Of a stretch of 64,000 nt of DNA, positions 17,711-26,021 are shown one piece after another. Under the pieces are notes generated by a model, which was not told where the DNA came from, searched no databases, and saw nothing but the letters and a program-made list of their open reading frames with translations. The stretch covers positions 1,272,897 to 1,336,896 of the forward strand of contig NZ_JAJUXK010000004.1 in NCBI RefSeq assembly GCF_021390335.1, read 5' to 3'. Both the position numbers and the translations under genes were made by a program. Source of the DNA: Dyadobacter sp. CY343. GTDB lineage: Bacteria; Bacteroidota; Bacteroidia; Cytophagales; Spirosomataceae. Positions within the stretch are counted from its first letter, which is position 1. Every line of letters starts with the position of its first letter.

Positions 17711-18433
17711 TCAGGATGAAAAACGCATTAGTTCGGGTAAGCTGATCCTGTTTTCATAAATGGCTTTTCCGATAATCACACCGCAAATGTTCATTTCCGC
17801 TAATTTCTCCACATCCCCAATTCCGCTAATCCCGCCGCTGGCTATGATATTCAGGTCGGGACATTTATCCTGAAGATTTTTATAAAGATCAAATGAAGGT
17901 CCTTGCAGCAAACCGTCTTTCGCCACGTCGGTACTGATCGTATATTTCACGCCTTTTTCCACATATTCTTCTACAAAATCATAAACCCATAATGTCGTAC
18001 CCTCTTCCCAGCCGCTCACAGCGATCTTTTCGTTTTTCGCGTCAGCTCCGAGGATAATCTTGTCGCCGCCGTAAGTTTGCAGCCAGTGGGTAAATAACTC
18101 CGGATTTTTAACCGCAATACTACCACCGGTAACCTGCTTGGCGCCACTTTCAAATACCACGCGCAGATCATCGTCTGACTGAACGCCGCCGCCGAAATCA
18201 ATATGCAGCGAGGTTTTTGAAGCAATGCTTTCCAGTACCTTCCAGTTGACGACCTTCCTGGCTTTTGCTCCATCCAGGTCTACCAAATGCAGCCTTTTCA
18301 GACCTGCGTCTTCGAACTGCATGGCTACTTCCAGCGGATGCTCATTATATATTTTCTTTTGTCCGTAATCGCCTTGTGTAAGGCGCACGCATTTTCCTTC
18401 GATCAGATCAATAGCGGGTATTATTTCGATCAT
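17711..18433 (-). CDS. hisA: ProFAR isomerase HisA
   Basis: 240 residues, (beta/alpha)8 barrel. It isomerises ProFAR to PRFAR, the Amadori step of histidine synthesis. [17 protein letters not shown] at the N-terminus carries the catalytic Asp9; IDFGGGVQ and ASGGISG are the two phosphate-binding loops; the second catalytic Asp is in ISTDVAKDG. It is 14 bases from hisH upstream and 4 bases from hisF downstream, so it belongs to the same transcript. Confidence 0.97.
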   Translation of the reverse strand: MIEIIPAIDLIEGKCVRLTQGDYGQKKIYNEHPLEVAMQFEDAGLKRLHLVDLDGAKARKVVNWKVLESIASKTSLHIDFGGGVQSDDDLRVVFESGAKQVTGGSIAVKNPELFTHWLQTYGGDKIILGADAKNEKIAVSGWEEGTTLWVYDFVEEYVEKGVKYTISTDVAKDGLLQGPSFDLYKNLQDKCPDLNIIASGGISGIGDVEKLAEMNICGVIIGKAIYENRISLPELMRFSS

Positions 18434-18447
18434 TTATGGTCGGGTAT

Positions 18448-19041
18448 TTAGGATTTCAAGTTCAAAAAGTTCTCAATGATCTGCTGGCCCGCGTCGCCGC
18501 TGATCTCACAGTGAAATTGCGCCGCGTAGAAATTATCCCGGTGCAGCATCGCACTGAACGGGAATGCGTAATCACAGGTGGCGACAGTATATTCGCAAAC
18601 GGGAGCCGCATAACTATGTACGAAATACATAAATGCACTTTGCGGAATGTTATCAGTAAGCGGGGTTTTGTAGTCAATTATATTGTTCCAGCCCATGTGC
18701 GGCACTTTCATGCCCGAGTCGGCCGGAAACCGTTTTACGTCCACATCGAATATCCCCATACAATCCGTATTGTTCTCTTCCGAATGCCGGCACATCAGCT
18801 GCATGCCCACGCAGGTCCCGAATACCGGCTGTTTCAATTCAGGGATAATTTTGTCAAGACCCGTTTTGCGCAGGTAGCTCATGGTCGTGCTCGCTTCGCC
18901 CACGCCGGGAAAAATGACCTTATCGGCAGAAGTGATCTCGGCTACGTCGTCGGTGTACAGGTACCCAGCGCCCAGCCTGTCGAGCGCGTACATGACCGAC
19001 TGCACATTTCCTGCATTGTATTTGATGATTACGGTTTTCAT
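18448..19041 (-). CDS. hisH: Imidazole glycerol phosphate synthase glutaminase subunit HisH
   Basis: 197 residues from the ATG at 19041, class I glutamine amidotransferase. Nucleophile Cys77 (FGTCVGMQL), with the His/Glu pair in QFHCEISG. It supplies ammonia to HisF. The start chosen (KTVIIKYNAGN) matches HisH proteins; an in-frame ATG at 19068 would add nine residues and overlap the terminator stem, so it is rejected. First gene of a half his operon; hisG, hisD, hisC and hisB are not in this window. It begins 24 bases after the attenuator terminator. Confidence 0.96.
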   Translation of the reverse strand: MKTVIIKYNAGNVQSVMYALDRLGAGYLYTDDVAEITSADKVIFPGVGEASTTMSYLRKTGLDKIIPELKQPVFGTCVGMQLMCRHSEENNTDCMGIFDVDVKRFPADSGMKVPHMGWNNIIDYKTPLTDNIPQSAFMYFVHSYAAPVCEYTVATCDYAFPFSAMLHRDNFYAAQFHCEISGDAGQQIIENFLNLKS

Positions 19042-19065
19042 CCGGTTTCGATATTGAGAAAAGAA

Positions 19066-19095
19066 CAAAAAAAGCCCGATTAAAAAATCGGGCTT
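19066..19095 (-). terminator. Attenuator terminator upstream of hisH
   Basis: Perfect 10-bp stem AAGCCCGATT / AATCGGGCTT with a 4-base loop and a T run on the minus strand. It ends only 24 bases before the hisH ATG and, because no minus-strand gene lies upstream except the leader ORF, it must act on hisH transcription. Confidence 0.93.
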
Positions 19096-19147
19096 CTGGG
19101 GGATACTATGTATTCAACCTTATTACAACACTACTTGCAAAAACATA

Positions 19148-19213
19148 TCACCCAAGACGACCGAAAGCCTGACGGCTATGATGAAAATGATGATATGTTT
19201 CAGCGATTATCAT
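19148..19213 (-). CDS. hisL: his operon leader peptide (21 residues)
   Basis: ATG at 19213, stop TGA at 19148. The peptide contains YHHFHHSRQ at residues 7-15: four His codons in five, all CAT, too dense to be chance in this position. It ends before the antiterminator and terminator segments, and hisH begins 106 bases after its stop. No Shine-Dalgarno is visible, which is normal for Bacteroidota. Its role is to sense charged tRNA-His by ribosome stalling; the peptide itself probably has no function. The symbol hisL is used by analogy with enteric bacteria. Confidence 0.87.
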   Translation of the reverse strand: MIIAETYHHFHHSRQAFGRLG

Positions 19214-19217
19214 ACCA

Positions 19218-19225
19218 CAAATGTA
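19218..19225 (-). promoter_or_regulatory. Candidate -7 box (TACATTTG) before the his leader
   Basis: Exact TAnnTTTG match ending 4 bases before the leader ATG. If it is the real box, the leader mRNA would be almost leaderless. No TTG is found at the ideal 19-base spacing (a TTGAC lies 28 bases up), so another promoter is possible. Confidence 0.4.
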
Positions 19226-19326
19226 AGCAAAAAAAGTGAACACCGGCAGCCGTCAAGTAAAAATTGCATTAAAATTTGCTTAGAGATTTCTTGTACATTG
19301 CATCTGCAAAATGGCCTTTTACCATC

Positions 19327-20817
19327 ATGAAACTATTCTTTTCACGTCTTTTCTTTTTCCTGATCACATTGGTTACTTCTCAATCCATGGCGCAGTCCGA
19401 CGAGCTGGCGCAGAAGCTTTTTAAAGCACATTCCACATTTAAGGAAGCCACACTCACACAAAGGCGCTTCAAGCAAAAGGACATTCTTCCATTGATTTCC
19501 AAGCGGCTGGGCAACCCGATGTACACCATTGAAAAGGTGGGTGAATCCTTCGAAGGACGTACAATCCAGATGCTGAAAGTAGGTACCGGCAAGAAAAAAG
19601 TGCTGCTCTGGACGCAAATGCACGGCGACGAGCCGACCGCAACCATGGCCAGTTTTGACATGTTCAACTTCCTGGAAGGCAAAAACGACGGCTTCGACAG
19701 CTTTCGCAAGGAATTATTAGAAAAAACCACGTTATACTTCGTCCCAATGCTCAATCCGGACGGCGCAGAACGCTACCAGCGCCGCACAATGCAGGGCATT
19801 GATATGAACCGCGACGCCGCAGCCCGACAAACGCCCGAGGCGGTAATACTGAAAGGTTTGGTGGATAAACTAAAACCAGACTACGGTTTCAATCTCCACG
19901 ACCAGAGTCCGCGCTACTCGGCGGGCAGGAGCCCAAAAGTGGCGACTATCTCATTTCTGGCGACTTCTTATGATTACGAGCTGTCGATCAACGACGTGCG
20001 CCAGCGTTCCATGCAGCTCATTGTGGGTATGAATAAGATACTGCAAAAGTACATTCCCGGCCAGGTAGCAAGGTATTCCGACGATCACGAGCCGCGCGGG
20101 TTTGGAGATAATGTTCAAAAATGGGGAACTACACTGGTACTGATCGAATCGGGAGGCTATGTAGGCGATCCGGAAAAGCAATATATCCGGCAGCTCAATT
20201 TTATGGCGATACTGTCTGCATTAGGCAAGATTGCCGACAACTCGCTGACGAAAGAAAAACGTGACGATTATTACGACATACCCGAAAACGGTCGCTGGGT
20301 TTATGATCTGGTAGTAAGGAATGCGACGGTAAGGCAAGCGGGAAAATCTTTTACAACCGACCTTGGAATTAATCGGAATGAAGTAAGCTACTCCAACGCG
20401 ACGAAGTTCTTTTATTACAGTAAAATAGAAGATTTCGGCGACCTGCACCCGCAGTACGGAAGTCAGGAGATTGATGCGCAAGGGTATACTATTGAAAAAG
20501 GAAAAGTTTACCCTACTACCTACAAGAATGTGAGCGAGATCAGTAAGCTCAATGCATTAAACCTCCTGAGAGAAGGCTACACGTATGTAAGGCTTGCAGC
20601 CGATGCCAACACGCGTGCACTTGGACTTTATTTTACCACAACCCCACTACATATATTAAGAAGCGGCCAACCCGCACCTTCGGGCGTACCTGGGCTGGGT
20701 AATACTGCAACCTTCATTCTCAAAAAAGGAGGCAAAGTAAAATATGCCGTGATCAATGGATTTGTACACGATCTGGACAATTTCACTGCGGAAAAAGGAC
20801 AGGGTATTGTGGAGTAA
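19327..20817 (+). CDS. Secreted M14 family zinc carboxypeptidase
   Basis: 496 residues from the ATG at 19327, where a signal peptide starts (KLFFSRLFFFLITLVTSQSMAQ); the in-frame ATG at 19276 would bury it. M14 catalytic residues: His99 and Glu102 (MHGDE), Arg162 (MNRD), His191 (NLHDQ) and Glu274 (LIESGG). It should remove C-terminal or gamma-linked residues from peptides or peptidoglycan stems in the periplasm or outside. A beta domain follows residue about 300. It is divergent from the his operon and ends in a bidirectional terminator. Confidence 0.9.
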   Translation: MKLFFSRLFFFLITLVTSQSMAQSDELAQKLFKAHSTFKEATLTQRRFKQKDILPLISKRLGNPMYTIEKVGESFEGRTIQMLKVGTGKKKVLLWTQMHGDEPTATMASFDMFNFLEGKNDGFDSFRKELLEKTTLYFVPMLNPDGAERYQRRTMQGIDMNRDAAARQTPEAVILKGLVDKLKPDYGFNLHDQSPRYSAGRSPKVATISFLATSYDYELSINDVRQRSMQLIVGMNKILQKYIPGQVARYSDDHEPRGFGDNVQKWGTTLVLIESGGYVGDPEKQYIRQLNFMAILSALGKIADNSLTKEKRDDYYDIPENGRWVYDLVVRNATVRQAGKSFTTDLGINRNEVSYSNATKFFYYSKIEDFGDLHPQYGSQEIDAQGYTIEKGKVYPTTYKNVSEISKLNALNLLREGYTYVRLAADANTRALGLYFTTTPLHILRSGQPAPSGVPGLGNTATFILKKGGKVKYAVINGFVHDLDNFTAEKGQGIVE

Positions 20818-20842
20818 AACGGCATTTTGATACAACAAAAAA

Positions 20843-20871
20843 GACCGGAGACATACGTTTCCGGCCTTTTT
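20843..20871. terminator. Bidirectional terminator between M14 gene and lipoprotein gene
   Basis: Stem GACCGGAGAC / GTTTCCGGCC with loop ATAC, preceded by six A and followed by five T, between two converging genes. It can serve both strands. Confidence 0.88.
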
Positions 20872-20900
20872 AAATTCTGACACCAATTATATAAGAACTA

Positions 20901-22238
20901 TTATTTTTTCAAAGAGTAATCTGTGTTCTGGGGATCAAAATTAGCCCAGCCCGCAGTCCAGTCTGTTGTGCTGAATGCACCAGCGTAAGTAGTTGCTTCA
21001 AATCCTGCTGGCAATGTAGTACCGCCAGTCAAAAGTGGAGAAGTTGCTTGTGGCAATACCGCTGGCTTTGCAGAAATCGAATTGAAACCAGCTGGGAATA
21101 ACAGGCTTGCAACAGTTGCAACACTGTTTTTAGCACCCGCAGCAAATTGCGCAGCAGTAATTCCTTCGATCGCGCCTTGCGCTTGTGTTCCTGACAAAGC
21201 CACGTGAACACCTTCCAGTTTCAAAGTACCGTTTGTAAAGTTTGGCAAAGAAGGCGCTTCGATACGAACACCTGAACGTGGCCATGCACCTGTAAATACG
21301 CTGTTGTAAATCGAGATAGACGAGTTACGACGAATTCTGGCTGCTGACGCGAATTTTCCGTTCGGAGTTCCGTCGCCCATTGCTACCGTGATGTTGGCAA
21401 ATTTCGCAGCAGTTTGCGGCGTTTTGTTTGTTCCGTCACCATCGTTATCAGATTCAAATCCGTTAGAGTCACCAGCCTGGTCAGCAACCGCTGGATCACG
21501 GATGATCAAACCATATTGTACCAATCCGCTGAAACCGTTGTCTGTATCAAAATCATCATCAAGGCCACGGAAAGAGACAAGGTGTTTTGCATTCACAGTT
21601 CCACCGAACCATTCAAATGCATCATCGCCTCCGAAAGAGCATTGTACATATTCGATCTTGGTTCCTGAACCAACACCACCCATTGTAAGGCTGTTGATTT
21701 CCTGATCCGTAGCGTAAGCAATACCAGCGAATTCGATGCGCACATATTTCAGCTCGCCAGAGTTGTCAGCAGCCTCAGTACCACCGTATTCAGTTCTTCC
21801 TTCGCCTTCAATTACGGCAGGAGTCTTGTTCACAGGTGCTTTTCCAAGGATTACCAAACCTCCCCAGTCACCGGCTCTTCTTGAACCAGCTGCTTCATTG
21901 GAAGTAAAAACGATAGGCTGCGTTGCAGTTCCAACCGCCATGATCTTCGCTCCTCTTTTAACGAAAAGTGCTCCTTTTGAATCTTTATCACCTTTAATGA
22001 TCGTTCCTGGCTGAATAGTAAGTGTTGCACCATCTTCCACATATACAAATCCTGTGATCAGATATTGCTTGTCAGCTGTCCATGTTGTGTTGGCCGCGAT
22101 GCTTCCTTTTACGGTCACCATTTCAGTCGCTACCGGCTCTTCTGGTTCCGGCTCTGTGTTGTCGTCCTTGCAGGCTGCAAATCCTGTGAGCAACAACGCT
22201 GCCATGAGGAGGTTAAATAATTTACTGAACTTTTTCAT
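20901..22238 (-). CDS. Beta-helix-like lipoprotein partner of the TonB receptor
   Basis: 445 residues. Signal peptide with lipobox ending at Cys23 (LLTGFAAC), followed by KDDN and an acidic Glu/Pro linker, resembling the acidic tag of surface-exposed Bacteroidota lipoproteins. The body is rich in Gly/Asp with repeating LTIQPGTIIKG, KIMAVGTATQPIVF and DWGGLVILGKAP stretches, like a right-handed beta-helix. Relatives are sometimes mislabelled multidrug transporter; there are no membrane helices to support that. It lies 43 bases after the TonB receptor gene, so it is probably the cell-surface partner for the same ligand. Ligand unknown. Confidence 0.75.
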   Translation of the reverse strand: MKKFSKLFNLLMAALLLTGFAACKDDNTEPEPEEPVATEMVTVKGSIAANTTWTADKQYLITGFVYVEDGATLTIQPGTIIKGDKDSKGALFVKRGAKIMAVGTATQPIVFTSNEAAGSRRAGDWGGLVILGKAPVNKTPAVIEGEGRTEYGGTEAADNSGELKYVRIEFAGIAYATDQEINSLTMGGVGSGTKIEYVQCSFGGDDAFEWFGGTVNAKHLVSFRGLDDDFDTDNGFSGLVQYGLIIRDPAVADQAGDSNGFESDNDGDGTNKTPQTAAKFANITVAMGDGTPNGKFASAARIRRNSSISIYNSVFTGAWPRSGVRIEAPSLPNFTNGTLKLEGVHVALSGTQAQGAIEGITAAQFAAGAKNSVATVASLLFPAGFNSISAKPAVLPQATSPLLTGGTTLPAGFEATTYAGAFSTTDWTAGWANFDPQNTDYSLKK

Positions 22239-22281
22239 AAAAATGATTGATTTGGATTGACTTAAACTTGTTGCTTGGTGA

Positions 22282-25095
22282 TTAGAATTTGTAAGAAATA
22301 CCTACTGTGGTGTAAGATCCGCGGCGGAAAGACTGGTAAGATTCGTCTACGCCAGTGATCTTTCCATCCAGGTTACTGTCTTGTACCAACCTGAATTTTT
22401 GATTAAGAATATCCTGGATACCCGCTTTGAATTCGAGGTGGGGCCCAAGTGCTTTGATGATATTGAAGTCGAGTACGTTGCGGGGAAGTTCATAAACGGT
22501 AGGCTGCACTTCCTTGTCGCCCACCAGGAAAATCCTTTTTCCCACCACATTATAAAGCAGGTTGACCTGCCAGCCTCTGTTCACATCATTATAATAAAGA
22601 CCTGTATTGATCAGATAAGGAGATTGTCCCTGCAACTGGCGGTTTTCTTCCTGGCCCGCAAAGCCGGTCAGTACATCACTTTTGATCACCGACGCATTCA
22701 ATACGAGTGTCAGATTATCAACGAGTGAAGAGGTAGTGAGGTTTTTTAGAGATTTTCTTACTTCCACTTCCCCACCGATTGCATAAGCTTCTTCGGCATT
22801 ATCAACCGAGAAAGTTACCCCCGATCCTGCGTACCGGACCCTGGTTTCGATCGGGTTTTTGAAGTGTTTGTAAAAACCTGCAACCGAGATCACTTCACCT
22901 TCATTCGGATAGAATTCGTACCGCAAATCCACATTCTGAATGCTAGGTGTTTTCAGGTTCTCATTACCAACCCTTGACACGTCGAAAGCAAAGTCATAAT
23001 AGGTGAAAGGTGCCAGCTCGCGGAACTCAGGCCGGTTAAGCGACATGGTATAAGCGACGCGCAGCAATGATTTTTCGGTGAAATTGTAAGCAAGGTTAAC
23101 CGAAGGCAGGAACCGCAGAATAGGGTTGTTCACATCCACGCGATCGCCTCCACCACGCTGGCGGCTTTGCAATTGCTGGCGGTTATGTTCTGCACGCACA
23201 CCAAACGAACCATTGAACCTGGGCGTAAAAGGAATGTAAGAGCCAATATAAGCAGCCAGAAGTGTGTTTTGAGCCGCATACTGATCATCCGTATTCGTTC
23301 TCTCTCCGTAATGCAGCCTGTTCGCAGCTATATTTTCATCACTGAACAATTGTGCTGCCGGCAATGTGAGGATTTCCTCGGGTACTCCGCCAGGATTGTT
23401 TACGTTAAACCAGCGTGCTGCAAAATCTCTGTCTTTATATTCTCCAAACAAGCCCGCACGAAGCTTGATCTGCATTTTTTCTTCTCCTTCATATCCGTTG
23501 CGCTCGATACGGTGCTCGCCGTCAACGCGGAACGAAGATGCTAGTTCTTTCAAAGAAGAGTAAAAGCGCGCGCCGCGGGTCAAACTTGCATTGCTGCCCG
23601 GTACTACTTCCACAGTAAACGGATCATTTGTTCCAATGTTCCGGCTCGTTACAAAACGTCTGAAATCAGGCTCGTCGCGGTTGGTATATCCAAATGCACC
23701 CGTCCATTTCAAAGTAGTAGCTTCCGACATTTCGTGCGTTCCGCTCAGCTGACCCGTATAAATGCTTTTAGATTCGTACCGGAATGCATAATTCTGTACA
23801 TCGCGATCATTATCAAGGCTGTAACCCTGGCGAAACGTAGTTTCCTTGCTGCTCAGCTGGTTGAAAAGGTTCCTGAATTCAATTTTGTGCTGCGGGTTAA
23901 AGATCAATCCCCAGTTGGACATTACGCCCAATCGCACATTGTGACCATAAAACTGATCATTATAGCTCGTCTCGATCTGAGAATCCTGTGTACTGTTGTT
24001 GAATGCGAGGTAACGGAACTGATTGGTAGGTGTTACCTGATTGGCACTGGTATAGCTCAGGTTGTTAAAGGTCGTCAAACGCAGCCTTCCCAGATCCATG
24101 CTATTGTTATATCCCAGCGACACGCGCAAATCCGGCGTCACGGTTTTTGTATACGTATCAACGAACTTAGGCAGATTACGGAATGCATTGAACGTCGCTT
24201 CCGTAGGCTGGCTTGCATTGGTTTGTCTCGCAGTTGGAAATGTAGAAGGAAGCTTGCGGTCGCCTGCGCCGAAGCCCAGCCAGTCCATCGAAGATCCGCG
24301 ATAATCGAGTACATTACTGAAAGTGGTACCGGCCCTGAAACCCGGAGAGATAGCTACAGTAAAACCGTTCGCGTCAGGGATTGTTTTGGTGTAAATTTTA
24401 ATAACCCCACCTGCAAACTCACCCGGAAGCTCAGGTGCGCCCGATTTGAATATCAGCATTCTGTCGATCGCTGTGCTCGGTATCAGGTCAAATGAGAAGG
24501 ATTTTACATCCACTTCTGTCGAAGGCGTGATCGCGTCATTGAGCATTACAGTATTGTAACGCTCGTTCAAACCGCGGATAATGACAAATCTGTCATCCTG
24601 AATAGAAACCCCCGGAACGCGGCGGATTACCTGTGAAGCGTCCCTGTCCTGCGAGCGCTGGATCTGCTGGGCTGAGATACCGACCGCGATCTGTTCTGCC
24701 TGCTTGATCTCGGTGATGACCGAAACGTCTGTAAAAGTCTGGCGCTGGCCTACGATCTTTACTTCCGTCAGGTTGGCTACATCTTCTTCTAATGTAGTGT
24801 TGATTAAAACGGTCTGATTTGGGTAAACTGTAACTTCGATTTCTTTCGCCTTGTAAGAAACGTAAGTGACGATCACAGTTTGTTTTCCGGTTGGAATACC
24901 AGGCAGATCAAATTTACCTTCGATGTCGGACGAAGCGCCGACTGGCGGGGTACTGCCTTTAAGTACTACACTTGCACCGATTACCGGTTCTTTGGATTGG
25001 GCATCAACGATCGTTCCTTTGATGGAACCTGTCTGCGCGAATGCAGCAGACGTGCTGATAAGCAGGAGGATGAATGATAAAAATCTTGATTTCAT
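22282..25095 (-). CDS. TonB-dependent receptor with carboxypeptidase-like N-domain
   Basis: 937 residues. Signal peptide ending AAFA-Q; a CarboxypepD_reg-like domain (about 22-105, GSIKGTIVDAQSKEPVIGASV); plug domain (about 125-240, with VIRRVPGVSIQDDRFVIIRGLNERYNTVMLND split across it); then a 22-strand-type barrel ending in an aromatic residue (SYKF). It imports a ligand over the outer membrane using TonB energy. The plug motif RGLNERYN is typical of a receptor subclass that travels with a beta-helix lipoprotein, as here, rather than SusD. Candidate promoter box TAGTTTTG at 25120-25127. Confidence 0.92.
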   Translation of the reverse strand: MKSRFLSFILLLISTSAAFAQTGSIKGTIVDAQSKEPVIGASVVLKGSTPPVGASSDIEGKFDLPGIPTGKQTVIVTYVSYKAKEIEVTVYPNQTVLINTTLEEDVANLTEVKIVGQRQTFTDVSVITEIKQAEQIAVGISAQQIQRSQDRDASQVIRRVPGVSIQDDRFVIIRGLNERYNTVMLNDAITPSTEVDVKSFSFDLIPSTAIDRMLIFKSGAPELPGEFAGGVIKIYTKTIPDANGFTVAISPGFRAGTTFSNVLDYRGSSMDWLGFGAGDRKLPSTFPTARQTNASQPTEATFNAFRNLPKFVDTYTKTVTPDLRVSLGYNNSMDLGRLRLTTFNNLSYTSANQVTPTNQFRYLAFNNSTQDSQIETSYNDQFYGHNVRLGVMSNWGLIFNPQHKIEFRNLFNQLSSKETTFRQGYSLDNDRDVQNYAFRYESKSIYTGQLSGTHEMSEATTLKWTGAFGYTNRDEPDFRRFVTSRNIGTNDPFTVEVVPGSNASLTRGARFYSSLKELASSFRVDGEHRIERNGYEGEEKMQIKLRAGLFGEYKDRDFAARWFNVNNPGGVPEEILTLPAAQLFSDENIAANRLHYGERTNTDDQYAAQNTLLAAYIGSYIPFTPRFNGSFGVRAEHNRQQLQSRQRGGGDRVDVNNPILRFLPSVNLAYNFTEKSLLRVAYTMSLNRPEFRELAPFTYYDFAFDVSRVGNENLKTPSIQNVDLRYEFYPNEGEVISVAGFYKHFKNPIETRVRYAGSGVTFSVDNAEEAYAIGGEVEVRKSLKNLTTSSLVDNLTLVLNASVIKSDVLTGFAGQEENRQLQGQSPYLINTGLYYNDVNRGWQVNLLYNVVGKRIFLVGDKEVQPTVYELPRNVLDFNIIKALGPHLEFKAGIQDILNQKFRLVQDSNLDGKITGVDESYQSFRRGSYTTVGISYKF

Positions 25096-25368
25096 GTTGT
25101 GTCAGAATAATTTCCGGCACAAAACTAGGTTGGCTACATTACTCCCAGATTTCTCTAATGTTATCTAATTGTTAACACTCAAAAACCGTAACTCGGTGAT
25201 AATGATCACTATATTTGGCTAACCTACCTGATTAGCTCCCAAACATTGCCTTAAACCTGCTCTTTCAGATTGATAAATTGGTTTCGTCCTGTGAATGCAA
25301 TATATTCGAATTCATTTACTTTGTCTTGACAATTACTTTGTCGGAATTTTTCATCTAATCCCAGCTTA
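25096..25368. promoter_or_regulatory. 273-base divergent intergenic region
   Basis: No gene. Holds a minus-strand TAGTTTTG box (25120-25127) 25 bases before the TonB-receptor ATG, a plus-strand TATATTTG box (25210-25217), and a 10-bp direct repeat TTACTTTGTC at 25316-25325 and 25333-25342, just before the HupE-like gene. None has a proper TTG at 19 bases, so the promoter calls are weak. Confidence 0.4.
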
Positions 25369-25992
25369 ATGTCCGAGTTTCAGGCGTACCTACAATTAGG
25401 TTTTGAACACATCACCGATTCCAATGGCTATGACCATATTTTATTTATCATGGCGCTTTGTACAATATATACCCTGATTGACTGGAAAAAGGTAATTGTA
25501 CTGGTTACTGCATTCACGATCGGGCATTCGATCACTTTGGCACTTGCTACACTGGGCCTGGTCAGCATAGATCCCGACTGGATCGAGCTGCTGATACCAA
25601 TCACGATCGTAATTACGGCTTGTCTCAATTTCTTTTATACAGTACCAAAAGGTTCTTATGCTAAAAGGGATGATAATACGATGCTCAGGTACGGACTGGC
25701 GCTTTTCTTTGGTCTGATCCACGGACTGGGCTTTTCGAACTACCTGCGCGCATTGCTTGGGAAAGAGGCCGGGATATTTAATCCTTTGTTAGGTTTCAAT
25801 GTGGGTTTGGAACTTGGCCAGCTTATTATCGTATTCATTATCCTCTCAATCGCCTTCTTGCTTATCGAGATCCTGCGCGTGCAGCGACTGAGCTGGATCC
25901 ATATTTTGTCGGGCATTATTGTCGGAATGGCTTTTTCCCTAATTTTAAACAACGAACTTTTTCAAAGCATTACCGGCGGCTCCGCTGACTAG
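25369..25992 (+). CDS. HupE/UreJ-like membrane protein
   Basis: 207 residues with about six membrane helices. The N-terminal metal motif is present: His14 in GFEHI and Asp22-His23 in GYDHILFI, as in HupE/UreJ, plus GLIHGLGFSN near residue 115. The family includes nickel or cobalt permeases, though short Bacteroidota members are untested. No hydrogenase or urease gene is in the window, so nickel transport is only a possibility. The next gene starts 29 bases downstream on the same strand and could share its transcript. Confidence 0.83.
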   Translation: MSEFQAYLQLGFEHITDSNGYDHILFIMALCTIYTLIDWKKVIVLVTAFTIGHSITLALATLGLVSIDPDWIELLIPITIVITACLNFFYTVPKGSYAKRDDNTMLRYGLALFFGLIHGLGFSNYLRALLGKEAGIFNPLLGFNVGLELGQLIIVFIILSIAFLLIEILRVQRLSWIHILSGIIVGMAFSLILNNELFQSITGGSAD

Positions 25993-26021
25993 CACCAATT
26001 ACTATATTACTGAATAACCAA

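Larger units (their letters stand above)
19066..19213 (-). promoter_or_regulatory. Histidine attenuator: leader peptide, competing hairpins and terminator
   Basis: On the minus strand, in order: a leader ORF with His codons (19148-19213); a perfect 10-bp inverted repeat (19191-19200 with 19141-19150) that encloses the His codons and would form the 1:2 stem; segment 2 (19151-19164) that can pair in 11 of 14 positions with segment 3 (19088-19102); and a 10-bp terminator stem with T run (19066-19095) whose 5' arm overlaps segment 3. This is the layout of a classical ribosome-mediated attenuator: stalling at His codons frees segment 2, which sequesters the terminator arm and lets hisH be transcribed. 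The pairing was worked out by eye. Confidence 0.88.

Noticed and set aside
19041..19068. HisH start at 19068
   Set aside because: The extra nine residues do not fit the family and the start would touch the attenuator T run.
20901..22238. Multidrug transporter annotation
   Set aside because: The protein is a lipoprotein with beta-helix-like repeats and no membrane helices.
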